Shown: positions 6,945 to 14,129 of the stretch, piece by piece | Layout: the number at the start of each line of letters is the position of its first letter | How positions within the stretch are numbered: position 1 is the first letter of the stretch | Assembly (NCBI GenBank): GCA_033813635.1 | Contig: JAPXRI010000045.1 | Coordinates: 1-16,291, forward strand | Length of the DNA stretch: 16,291 nucleotides | Direction: 5' to 3' | Origin: JAPXRI01 sp033813635 | GTDB lineage: Bacteria > Bacillota > Clostridia > Oscillospirales > QAMX01 | Program-made: the position numbers and the translations under genes | Notes under the pieces: model-generated | Database searches by the model: none | What the model saw: only the letters and a program-made list of their open reading frames with translations | What the model was told of the DNA's origin: nothing

Positions 6945-8180
6945 CTACCCGATCCTGACTTCAAATTTATTCATCTCGTCCGCAAGCCAGAACTGCTCGC
7001 CGTTTCTTAAGGGCACCTTCCGGTTCGTCTCCAGCCTGACTCCGTTTCCGATATAGGTTCCGTAGGACGAGCCGAGGTCCTGCAGGTAAGCGGCGCTTCC
7101 GTCAAAGGACACAACGCAGTGGGTTCCGCTGATTCCCGGCTGGTCAATCGGGAAAACCAGCCCGCAGTTGTTATTGTCCCTGCCTATTTTGAGCTGACCG
7201 CCGACGCTGAAAGCCTTACCCTGAAAATAGCCGGATATCCCGATAACGGATGCCATCGGCTTTTGACTTGCCGCGGCGGCGTTCCCCGCCGTCTTTTCCG
7301 CGCCTTTTCCGCCTTTTTTATTCCTGCGGATGAAAAACCAGACCGCAGCCACCAGAATAATCACAGCGCCGAGGACTCCGCAGACGATCAGAATAATCCG
7401 GGTATGAGATATCTCCCCCGCGACGGTGAGCGGAATCACGCTTCTGTCCACATTTCTGATCAGCTCGTCTATCGTTATCGCGTAATTGGCCTTCGTTGAG
7501 GTGTCGTTCGGCGAAACGATGCCGAACGAGTTTATGCCGACGACCTGCCCCTTCGAGTTCACAAGGGGGCCGCCGGAGTTTCCGGAGCTGATATCTAGGT
7601 CGAGCAGATAGCAATCCACCTCATCGACCCGCGTGATTTTGGATATTCCTCCTTTTGTGATTGAAATATCGCTTGTGTCAAACTTCGGAAAATCGTTTCC
7701 TATCATATCCGACGAGGGATAGCCGAGCGCGGCAAAGGTATCGTCTATATTGATTTCGTCCGAGGGACAGAGCACCATCGCTTTGCGCTCGGTTGTGGCC
7801 TCCGGCAGTCTGAGTATCGCAAGGTCCTTGTCCTCGTTTTTCCAATAGACCTCGGCCTGGACAAACCTATTCGCCGCGGCAGAGAAGAATACCTGAACGA
7901 CGCCCTTGTAGGCGTAGGCTCCGGCTATCACATGGAAATTCGTCACGATGTACTGTATCGGCTTGCCGACCTGCCCGATGGCAAAGCCCGAGCCGTATCC
8001 CGCGAACTCCGCCGGGTCCCCGTTCTCATCCGGTCCGATATAGTTCTGGTAAACCATTACGACGCTGTCCACCGCTTCCCTCGCGCTAGCGGCATAAGCC
8101 GGCACAATTGAAAGGGACGACGCCAGCAGCAGGGCCGCCGCAAGCAACACGATCTTGAACCTTTTTACAAATTGCAGCAC
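6945..8180 (-). CDS. Secreted trypsin-like serine protease fused to a cytoplasmic FHA domain
   Basis: A 411-residue protein in four parts: signal peptide (residues 1-30, ending AYA-A), trypsin/HtrA-like protease domain (about 35-245), transmembrane helix (261-284) followed by a stop-transfer patch RRNKKGGKG, and FHA domain (about 328-411). The catalytic triad is visible: His83 (TNFHVI), Asp119 (DKDLAIL) and Ser202 (SSGNSGGPL). No PDZ domain follows, unlike DegP. The FHA domain has GRDNNN (Arg334), SGTH and LGSSYGTYIGNG, so a phosphothreonine pocket is likely intact. By topology the protease is outside and the FHA inside, placing phosphoprotein binding on the kinase side of the membrane. GTG start at 8180 with SD GGAGG 8 nt upstream; 14 nt after the upstream PP2C gene. 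Protease substrates are unknown. Confidence 0.9.
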   Translation of the reverse strand: MLQFVKRFKIVLLAAALLLASSLSIVPAYAASAREAVDSVVMVYQNYIGPDENGDPAEFAGYGSGFAIGQVGKPIQYIVTNFHVIAGAYAYKGVVQVFFSAAANRFVQAEVYWKNEDKDLAILRLPEATTERKAMVLCPSDEINIDDTFAALGYPSSDMIGNDFPKFDTSDISITKGGISKITRVDEVDCYLLDLDISSGNSGGPLVNSKGQVVGINSFGIVSPNDTSTKANYAITIDELIRNVDRSVIPLTVAGEISHTRIILIVCGVLGAVIILVAAVWFFIRRNKKGGKGAEKTAGNAAAASQKPMASVIGISGYFQGKAFSVGGQLKIGRDNNNCGLVFPIDQPGISGTHCVVSFDGSAAYLQDLGSSYGTYIGNGVRLETNRKVPLRNGEQFWLADEMNKFEVRIG

Positions 8181-8194
8181 TTATAATTCCTCCG

Positions 8195-9046
8195 TTATTG
8201 ATATTCAATCACCAGGGCAGTCACATTGTCCTGCCCTATAAGTTTTTTCGCCAGAACTTCTCTAATGATGCCGGCGGCGGCCTTATGGGGCTCGTCTCGG
8301 AGGCATTCCACAAGAGACGCGTTGTTGACGGCGTTATAAACCCCGTCCGAACACAGCAGGATTTTATCGCCGCGCTGGAGGGCAAGCCCCCTTATGCTTG
8401 AGTCGATCCGGCGCAGCTCCGGTTTTCCGATGAAATCCGTAAGTGCGTGTCCCTGCCTGTCGTTTTTCGCCTCTTCCAAGCTGAGGTCTCCCTCGATACA
8501 ACCGGAAAGCAGCTGATTTATGTATACATGGTCCTCGTTTAGCTGGTAAAGTGCGCCTTTCCGGTAAAGATACGCCCTGCTGTCACCGACGCATACCCAG
8601 AAGAGCCTGGTTTTGCATACCAGTACGGCCGCCAGCGTCGAACCCGTGCGTTCGGAGCCGTTTTCGCTGTTTGCGGCATATACCTGCTCGTTTATCCTAA
8701 CCGCCATGGCTCTCAGCTGTTCCGGAATGTCCGCGCCGCAGTCGAAATCCCGGAACATCGCGAGCATGGCGCCGACGATGTACTCGCTCGTCTGCTTCCC
8801 GCCGGAGAGCCCGCCCATTCCGTCCGCAAGGACGGCCAAAACGCCTTTCCCGGCGGTCTCCCCGGCGTCCGACAGGTCGGAATATCCAAAGGAGTCCTGC
8901 TGCTGGTCCCTGGAGCCGATATCCTGCGCGTTGCCGAATCTCAGACGGACAACGGAGCCGTCGTCCAGCCTGATTTGCACCGCGTTTCGTTGTGTTTTAT
9001 CTGAATTCTTTTTTCTGAAAAACAAAGGCACCCATGCACCGCCCAT
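8195..9046 (-). CDS. PP2C-family protein phosphatase (first of the operon)
   Basis: A 283-residue PP2C phosphatase with an N-terminal extension of about 35 residues that starts with a short hydrophobic/basic stretch (VPLFFRKKN). Motifs: SRDQQQDS (Asp51), ADGMGGLSGGK (Asp75), VGDSRAY (Asp155), LLCSDGVYN (Asp234) and GQDNVTAL (Asp273), so it should be active with Mn or Mg. It lies 25 nt after the FHA gene and 14 nt before the protease gene. The ATG at 9046 has no convincing SD and a stop codon lies three codons upstream in frame. The GTG at 9031 (giving MPLFFRKK) is an alternative with a weak GGGCGG-type site. Together with the kinase and FHA protein it makes up a writer-reader-eraser set. Confidence 0.93.
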   Translation of the reverse strand: MGGAWVPLFFRKKNSDKTQRNAVQIRLDDGSVVRLRFGNAQDIGSRDQQQDSFGYSDLSDAGETAGKGVLAVLADGMGGLSGGKQTSEYIVGAMLAMFRDFDCGADIPEQLRAMAVRINEQVYAANSENGSERTGSTLAAVLVCKTRLFWVCVGDSRAYLYRKGALYQLNEDHVYINQLLSGCIEGDLSLEEAKNDRQGHALTDFIGKPELRRIDSSIRGLALQRGDKILLCSDGVYNAVNNASLVECLRDEPHKAAAGIIREVLAKKLIGQDNVTALVIEYQ

Positions 9047-9071
9047 CCGGAATCATTGAATAAAGCTACAG

Positions 9072-9689
9072 CTACCATGTGAATTTATCGCTGCAAAACG
9101 GTACAAAAATCAAAACCGTTCTGCCGATCTGAATTTTGTCGTAAGAGCTCAGTTCCTTTGGCAGCAAAAGAATATCCTCGTTGACATAGATATTGCTCTT
9201 TCCCTCGCCGGGCTGCAGCCAGAACCTGTTCTTTTTTACGTCATAAGAGATAATCGCGCATGTATCCCTCGAGATGCTCTCGTCAAAATCAAGGCATACA
9301 TCGTTGCTCCTGGTTCTGCCGATGAAGTTTTTCTCGGAGTGCAGCCTGAAATCCCTTCCTTTTTTTCCGCCCTCTATACAGACAAGCCAGCCCCTGACTG
9401 GGTCGATTCCCTTCTCGTTCACCTGCAGCGGGACGGTCGGGCTCAACTGTGCGCCGTCCAGCGGTACGGTCGGCGGTATGGTCGATCCGCCGTTCCGGGT
9501 CGGCGGCGTCAAAGGCACCGTCTTCGGAAAAGCCGGAACCTCGATATCCTTTATGGGCGCCGTCTTGGCGATCTCCGGTTCCTCTCCCAGCGGTCTGACG
9601 ATCCCGGTCCTTCCGGAGCTGCAGTACGGGCATTCCGCATTCTTTTCCGCATCGTAAAAATGCCCGTTTTTGCACTGTTTCATGTTCAT
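9072..9689 (-). CDS. Zinc-ribbon FHA-domain protein with TVPL repeats
   Basis: A 205-residue soluble protein: an N-terminal zinc-binding knuckle (Cys6, His10, Cys20, Cys23; CKNGH...CPYC), a Pro/Thr-rich linker, and an FHA domain (about 97-200). The linker repeats a threonine motif: TAPI (43-46), TVPL (57-60), TVPL (74-77) and TVPL (85-88). These could be phosphorylation sites for the kinase encoded just upstream. The FHA has IGR (Arg125) and SISRDTCA, where many FHA domains have a His two residues before the next strand; here it is Cys/Thr, so phosphopeptide binding may be altered. ATG start at 9689, with GGAGG 7 nt upstream. It lies 21 nt after the kinase gene. A readout or adaptor role is inferred. 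Confidence 0.88.
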   Translation of the reverse strand: MNMKQCKNGHFYDAEKNAECPYCSSGRTGIVRPLGEEPEIAKTAPIKDIEVPAFPKTVPLTPPTRNGGSTIPPTVPLDGAQLSPTVPLQVNEKGIDPVRGWLVCIEGGKKGRDFRLHSEKNFIGRTRSNDVCLDFDESISRDTCAIISYDVKKNRFWLQPGEGKSNIYVNEDILLLPKELSSYDKIQIGRTVLIFVPFCSDKFTW

Positions 9690-9710
9690 ACATCGGCCTC
9701 CGTTTTCATT

Positions 9711-11810
9711 TTATGAGACGAAATTTGCCCAGGCATAGGTATATTCCGTTCCGGAAAATGACGCTTTTGACAAATTGGCGTTTGCGCTTAAAACCTCGCC
9801 GCCGGAAAACGTAATAACCAGATCCGTGTAGCCGCCGTCGCACGGGATACTGACATAATGGCTGCTCTTACTCTTTTCCGCTATTTTAACGCCGGTATAA
9901 ATGTTGGACACCTTCGGCGTGATATCAATATTGCCCGAATAATTCGAGGTGTGATTGTTATAAATTCTCACTGTCATTTTAAGTTCGGAACCGGCATACT
10001 CAAGATGCGTCTCAACAAAATTCAGCCTCTCGACTCTCCGGTCGTTGTACGGGGTTAAGTCGTACACGTTCGGCGTTACGAAAATATATATCTCGTAGAC
10101 CTTTGCCGCTCCTGACGGCGCCGTGACCGTTACCCTAAGTGTGTTCTCGCCTGAAGCGAGCCGGAAATAGCCGCCGGACTGCGGGGCTCCTTCCTTTGTC
10201 AGCCGCGCCTGAGAGTCGCTCGCCTGCGCGTTTATCGCGACCTTATCCGAGGTATAATCCACCGTAATATAATACTGCGTGGTATTCGCGCTGAAACCGG
10301 GATTGAAGTACAGCGTCTGCCCGTTCGAATCGCTCAGGGTCAGGCTGCTCAGACTGCAGTTGGACGACAGCGGCGGTGCGGCGGCAGGAGCGGTCGTCTG
10401 GGACGGCTTCGCCGTATTATGTGCGGTCGTCGCCTGCGCCGTGTTTGACGGCGCTGCCGAGGTATCAATAACCGGGGGCTCCGTTTCGGATTCCGCCGAT
10501 GTCTCTATATCGGAAACAAAGGACGTGTCTTCGCGGGTTCTGAATGTCTGTCCGGTGACCCTTGTCCCATCCTTCAGGTCTTTTTCCGAGGGTACCGCTT
10601 TTTTGTTTGAAAACGCAAGGCTACTGCCTATCGCAGCGATCCCGATAACGGCGATGCCCACCGCGCCGAGCACCAGCGCGATCCTTTTGCTCCCCAAACC
10701 GGAAAGTATCCGCGTAAACAGCGCCTTCGGCTTGTTTCTCTTCACAGCTAGCTTACACGGTGCGGCCGGGACACTATCCGCCGACGTTGAGATAGGCGGA
10801 ATGCCTGCATTTTCAAACAACCCGGGCCGTACCGCGGAAATCGCGGCCTTCAGCTCACCGGTCGTCTGGTATCTGTCGACCGCCCTGACGGAGAGCGCCT
10901 TTTTCAGTATCCGCTCAAATTCCGGCGTGATGTCGGAGCCGAGCTCCGAGGGCAATAAAAGCCTGTCCTCCTCAATCCTGTCCATCGCCGCCTCCGGCAC
11001 CTTACCGGTCAGGCAGTAATAGGCCGTCGCCGCAAGCGCGTAGATATCGGTCCACTCCCCCTGCCTGCCGCGGGTCTGGTACTGCTCGATCGGGGCAAAG
11101 CCCGGCTTTAGCACAACGGACAGACTCTTCGACTGTTCCCCCAGCACCTGACGGGCCGAGCCGAAGTCAAGCAGCTTGACGCCGCCGTTTTCGGTGATGT
11201 AGATATTGTCCGGCGAGATATCCCGGTGCAGAACTCCCGCTTCGTGGACAAGCCCGAGCGCGTCCAGCAGCGGGGCGATAATATCCAGGGTTTCGGCCTC
11301 GGTCAGTTTTCCGCCCTTTTCAGCTATGTATGTCTTAAGATCATGCCCGCTTAAGTATTCCATCACGAAATACGCGGTGTTGTTCTCATAGAAAAATTCA
11401 AAGACTCGGACGATATTCGGGCTGTCGCCGAACCGCGCGATCGTTTTCGCCTCTTCGTAAAACTTCTCCGCGCCTGTCCTGAATGCCTCTTCCTTTTCGC
11501 CCTGGTATGTCGAAACGATGGTATCTCCGGTATTTCGGTGTATCAGCGCATCCGGAAGATATTCCTTTATCGCTACGGTCCTGTCCGCCTTAAGGTCATA
11601 GGCGAGATATGTGACCCCGAACCCGCCCTTGCCGAGCACCTTGCCGATTACATATCTGCCCAGAAGGACCGAGCCCATCGGCAGCGCAATCGGGTTTCTC
11701 GCGGCATTTACGCCGCCGTCGGCGTAGCCGCACTGCGGACAGGCGTTCTCTCCCTGCTTCAGATCGGCAAAACAATTCGAGCACAGCTTTCTGTTCCCCT
11801 GTTGCAGCAT
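9711..11810 (-). CDS. Transmembrane Ser/Thr protein kinase with zinc ribbon and outer cadherin-like domain
   Basis: A 699-residue protein in order: zinc ribbon (about 10-28; CSNC...CPQC), PknB-type kinase domain (about 52-330), cytoplasmic linker, membrane helix (about 377-400), Ser/Thr/Pro-rich stalk (about 405-485), cadherin-like beta-sandwich (about 486-580, of the LSSLTLS...NTTQY...GENTLRVTV type), and a further beta-rich domain to the end. Kinase motifs: G-loop GKGGFG (about 60-65), Lys82 in AIKEY, HRDISPDN (195-202), DFGSAR (215-220), and GFAPIEQY in place of APE. The catalytic-loop Lys of HRDLKPEN is Ser here. ATG at 11810 is preferred over TTG at 11813 because the SD AAGGGG is 7 nt away. 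First gene of the operon; its ectodomain probably senses a wall or surface signal. Confidence 0.94.
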   Translation of the reverse strand: MLQQGNRKLCSNCFADLKQGENACPQCGYADGGVNAARNPIALPMGSVLLGRYVIGKVLGKGGFGVTYLAYDLKADRTVAIKEYLPDALIHRNTGDTIVSTYQGEKEEAFRTGAEKFYEEAKTIARFGDSPNIVRVFEFFYENNTAYFVMEYLSGHDLKTYIAEKGGKLTEAETLDIIAPLLDALGLVHEAGVLHRDISPDNIYITENGGVKLLDFGSARQVLGEQSKSLSVVLKPGFAPIEQYQTRGRQGEWTDIYALAATAYYCLTGKVPEAAMDRIEEDRLLLPSELGSDITPEFERILKKALSVRAVDRYQTTGELKAAISAVRPGLFENAGIPPISTSADSVPAAPCKLAVKRNKPKALFTRILSGLGSKRIALVLGAVGIAVIGIAAIGSSLAFSNKKAVPSEKDLKDGTRVTGQTFRTREDTSFVSDIETSAESETEPPVIDTSAAPSNTAQATTAHNTAKPSQTTAPAAAPPLSSNCSLSSLTLSDSNGQTLYFNPGFSANTTQYYITVDYTSDKVAINAQASDSQARLTKEGAPQSGGYFRLASGENTLRVTVTAPSGAAKVYEIYIFVTPNVYDLTPYNDRRVERLNFVETHLEYAGSELKMTVRIYNNHTSNYSGNIDITPKVSNIYTGVKIAEKSKSSHYVSIPCDGGYTDLVITFSGGEVLSANANLSKASFSGTEYTYAWANFVS

Positions 11811-11846
11811 CAAAAATCCCCTTAACGCCAGAATACTGTCAGCCGT

Positions 11847-11892
11847 ATTATACCGCTTTGCTGCTTGTCTCTATTTTTCATAGCGGTATAAT
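11847..11892. repeat. 11-bp inverted repeat carrying two outward-pointing TATAAT boxes
   Basis: Arms 11847-11857 (ATTATACCGCT) and 11882-11892 (AGCGGTATAAT) are exact reverse complements around a 24-bp spacer. Each arm ends in TATAAT, one on each strand. In a transcript from the promoter at 11912-11940 the arms could pair as a leader hairpin of the kinase operon. As DNA they could be a paired operator site. Confidence 0.6.
11865..11892 (+). promoter_or_regulatory. Possible plus-strand promoter in the divergent region
   Basis: TTGTCT (11865-11870) and TATAAT (11887-11892) are 16 bp apart on the plus strand. This could give a longer transcript for the MBL gene or antisense control of the region. 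It overlaps the inverted repeat, so the -10 may be coincidental. Confidence 0.3.
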
Positions 11893-11911
11893 TAAAAATA
11901 TAACGACAAGA

Positions 11912-11940
11912 ATTATACCATTTTTTCGGAAACATGCAAA
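11912..11940 (-). promoter_or_regulatory. Probable promoter of the kinase operon
   Basis: An extended -10 TGGTATAAT (TATAAT at 11912-11917) lies 17 bp from a -35-like TTTGCA (11935-11940) on the minus strand. Transcription would start near 11905 and give a leader of about 95 nt containing the inverted repeat 11847-11892. A second minus-strand TATAAT (11847-11852) has no good -35 box. Confidence 0.6.
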
Positions 11941-12042
11941 CACAAATTTAAACGCCCCTGCATACTTTTTCAACAAACTTCGGCCCCGGGCTTAAGCGAT
12001 AAAACCGCAAAATTTCCAATCCGGCTGTTTGTTCACCTCTTA

Positions 12043-12071
12043 TTGATTTTTCCTTCTCCGAGTATTATAAT
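12043..12071 (+). promoter_or_regulatory. Promoter of the MBL-fold hydrolase gene
   Basis: TTGATT (12043-12048) and a consensus TATAAT (12066-12071) are separated by 17 bp. The expected start near 12078 falls at the very beginning of the SD (GGGAGG, 12078-12083), giving an unusually short leader of about 13 nt before the TTG start at 12092. Confidence 0.55.
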
Positions 12072-12091
12072 CCTCACGGGAGGGATTGAAA

Positions 12092-13363
12092 TTGCAAAAC
12101 CCTTTTGACCTGATCGGCCTGCCCTATGACGGGGATTACGACTGCGGCGACGGAGCCGCGCTCCGGCTCTATAAAAACGCGGATCTGAACATTTTTGACA
12201 AATTTCGAAAAGACGCCGCCGCGCTCGGCGCGGTGGAGTTCGACTCCGGAAACACAGGCGAAAATTATTTTTCGCTGATGGCTCTACGCGAAAAGGGTCT
12301 CTACGCACATTTCAGCCGGACGGAGAGCGCCCTGCGCGTCGTATACGGCGATCGTTTCGTCCCATACGAAAAAAAGCCTTCCGCTGCGGAAGGCAAAACA
12401 AAACTCTGGCAATTTGAGACCGACCATACACTGATTGACTGCGGCATGTGCTATATTCTGCAGTGCGCCGACGGCGCGTTTTTTATCATCGACAGCGCGC
12501 ACTTCTATTCCGTCCACGACAACGACCGGATATACCGTTTCCTCAGAGAAGCGACGCCCGAAGGGAAAAAGATCGTGATAGCGGGCTGGTTTATCTCCCA
12601 CGGTCACGAGGACCACACCGCTAAATTCCTCGATTTTCTCAGCTTCAATTACGGGGACGACGTCGTGATAGAGGGTATCTACCACAACATCGTACCGCCG
12701 ACGCACCCCGACAGCGGCTGCTGGACGGATTCCGACCGCAATCTCGCCCAAAAATACCTGGATGCCGTCGAAGCCCACGCCGAGATCCCGAAACACAAGC
12801 TCCACTCGGGCATGAAATTCTGCATCCGCGAGCTCTGCTTCACCGTGCTCTGCACTCACGAGGATGTGTATCCCGGTTCCCTTGAAAACTACAACGACTC
12901 GTCCACAGTCCTTATGCTCGAGGCCAGCGGCGCGAAGGTACTCTTCCCGGGCGACGCGGGCGCTCTCGAGAGCGATATCCTTGTCTCCCGATACGGCGGT
13001 CTTTTGAAATGCGATATCCTGCAGGTCGCGCACCACGGTCACTTCGGCTGTTCGGTAGAGTTTTACGAGCTTGCCCGCGCGCGGGTCGTTCTATTCCCCA
13101 CCAACCAGGTCAGGTTTGAGGAGGAGTATAAAGTCTACGAGGCCAACCGCCGCGCCGTCGCCCTCGCCGAAGAATGCTACATCTCCGCGGACGGCACGGT
13201 TGGCTTTACCCTGCCCTACGCCCCTGGAACCGCCGAGCGCCTTGCGGACGAGACAATTGAGGATTTTCAGGGAATCTACGAGCTCTGGGGCTATGATTAC
13301 CCTGACGAGCTCCGGAAAAAGCTGACGGAGGACTTCATTGCCAGGGGCGGAAAAGCAAAATGA
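12092..13363 (+). CDS. MBL-fold metallohydrolase (ComEC-type beta-lactamase-fold domain)
   Basis: A 423-residue soluble protein. An N-terminal region of about 110 residues without a recognised family precedes a metallo-beta-lactamase-fold domain. Metal ligands are visible in SHGHEDH (about His170, His172, Asp174, His175), FPGDAG (Asp288) and QVAHHGHFG (His314/315). The PGD and HHG elements resemble the ComEC/Rec2-like MBL branch, so a hydrolase acting on a phosphoester or similar bond is likely; the substrate is unknown. The frame is open to TTG at 12086, but the SD GGGAGG (12078-12083) is 2 nt from that codon and 8 nt from the TTG at 12092, so 12092 is chosen. Divergent from the kinase operon and convergent with the YczE-type gene, 16 nt apart. 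No signal peptide is seen. Confidence 0.78.
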   Translation: MQNPFDLIGLPYDGDYDCGDGAALRLYKNADLNIFDKFRKDAAALGAVEFDSGNTGENYFSLMALREKGLYAHFSRTESALRVVYGDRFVPYEKKPSAAEGKTKLWQFETDHTLIDCGMCYILQCADGAFFIIDSAHFYSVHDNDRIYRFLREATPEGKKIVIAGWFISHGHEDHTAKFLDFLSFNYGDDVVIEGIYHNIVPPTHPDSGCWTDSDRNLAQKYLDAVEAHAEIPKHKLHSGMKFCIRELCFTVLCTHEDVYPGSLENYNDSSTVLMLEASGAKVLFPGDAGALESDILVSRYGGLLKCDILQVAHHGHFGCSVEFYELARARVVLFPTNQVRFEEEYKVYEANRRAVALAEECYISADGTVGFTLPYAPGTAERLADETIEDFQGIYELWGYDYPDELRKKLTEDFIARGGKAK

Positions 13364-13379
13364 TAAACATCGGTTAAAT

Positions 13380-14063
13380 CTACTTGTCAAAGTATTTCCT
13401 GATCGGCAGCATATCCCTGAACGTAAAGCGCTTATCCATAAACCCCGAAAAGCGGTCGATCAGAAAGCCGTTGACCAGCGCGCACAGGACTGTTCCGAGT
13501 TTAACACCCTCAAAGCGCCACAGTCCGAAAAAGCAGAAGGACATCAGGACTGAGACAAGGCAGCTTACGCAGTCGTAAATCGTCTTAAATTTGGCGAGAC
13601 CGAGGTTAAAACGCTTCGGAACCTCCCGGACAATCAACTCATAGACCTCGGGCGCAAGGTATGTATGCAGCATGCAGGCCACACCGGCCGCGCAGCTCAC
13701 CAAGCCCGCGGCATAGAGGAGCACGCGGACGGCTGCGGTAACCGGACCGATCAGCCCGACAAGCGACAGCATCCCGTTGAGAGTGTAGCCGTATAAAACC
13801 GCGGTGAAAAACGAAAACAGATAGGAAAGCTTAAAGCGGCGGACCGCAAGCGCCATTATAATCAGCAGAAACGCCTGAAAAAGGTATTCGGTCATTCCGA
13901 AGGTGATAGAGCCCCAGACCTGTGACAGCTTTAGATAGATCAAATACGCGGGCGCAACGACCATCGAAATGCCAAAGTCCGCCTTAACCATGCAGGCGCA
14001 GCCTGCCGCGAGCAGAATGATCCCGAACACGTACGAAATCTCGCTATAGAATTTTCTCTGCAA
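13380..14063 (-). CDS. YczE-type (DUF6198) integral membrane protein
   Basis: A 227-residue hydrophobic protein with five to six predicted membrane helices. The opening (ISYVFGIILLAAGCACMVKADFGISMVVAPAYLIYLKLS) matches the YczE/YyaS/YitT-like group of Firmicutes membrane proteins, whose biochemical role is unknown. The frame extends to a TTG at 14078, but that codon is part of the SD itself (TTGGAGG). Tandem TTG codons at 14066 and 14063 lie 5 and 8 nt from GGAGG, and 14063 (MQRKFYSE) is favoured. A terminator-like hairpin (14084-14108) separates it from the DUF3795 gene upstream, so its transcription from that unit is probably attenuated. No separate promoter was evident to me. Confidence 0.75.
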   Translation of the reverse strand: MQRKFYSEISYVFGIILLAAGCACMVKADFGISMVVAPAYLIYLKLSQVWGSITFGMTEYLFQAFLLIIMALAVRRFKLSYLFSFFTAVLYGYTLNGMLSLVGLIGPVTAAVRVLLYAAGLVSCAAGVACMLHTYLAPEVYELIVREVPKRFNLGLAKFKTIYDCVSCLVSVLMSFCFFGLWRFEGVKLGTVLCALVNGFLIDRFSGFMDKRFTFRDMLPIRKYFDK

Positions 14064-14075
14064 CAATAATGCCTC

Positions 14076-14118
14076 CAAAACAAATCCCGCCTACGTCCGC
14101 GGCGGGATGCTTTTTTAT
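14076..14118. terminator. Intrinsic terminator between the DUF3795 and YczE-type genes
   Basis: ATCCCGCC (14084-14091) pairs perfectly with GGCGGGAT (14101-14108) around a 9-nt loop. T-rich tracts follow on both strands: TTTGTTTT on the minus strand and GCTTTTTTATT on the plus strand. It would end the DUF3795 transcript just before the SD of the next gene. Confidence 0.8.
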
Positions 14119-14129
14119 TATAAAGGATA

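Noticed and set aside
10279..11019. 246-codon plus-strand frame opposite the kinase linker
   Set aside because: A long antisense frame caused by the GC-rich, Thr/Ala/Pro-rich coding strand; no recognisable domain.
11822..11881. 19-codon minus-strand ORF in the kinase leader (MKNRDKQQSG...) ending at the kinase SD
   Set aside because: There is no SD before its ATG, and the start lies next to the hairpin arm. A leader peptide cannot be supported.
12284..13042. 252-codon minus-strand frame opposite the MBL gene
   Set aside because: The MBL motifs are on the plus strand; the antisense frame shows no family features.
13368..13378. ACATCGGTTAA also present at 16220-16230
   Set aside because: An 11-bp match in unrelated contexts with no symmetry; probably chance.
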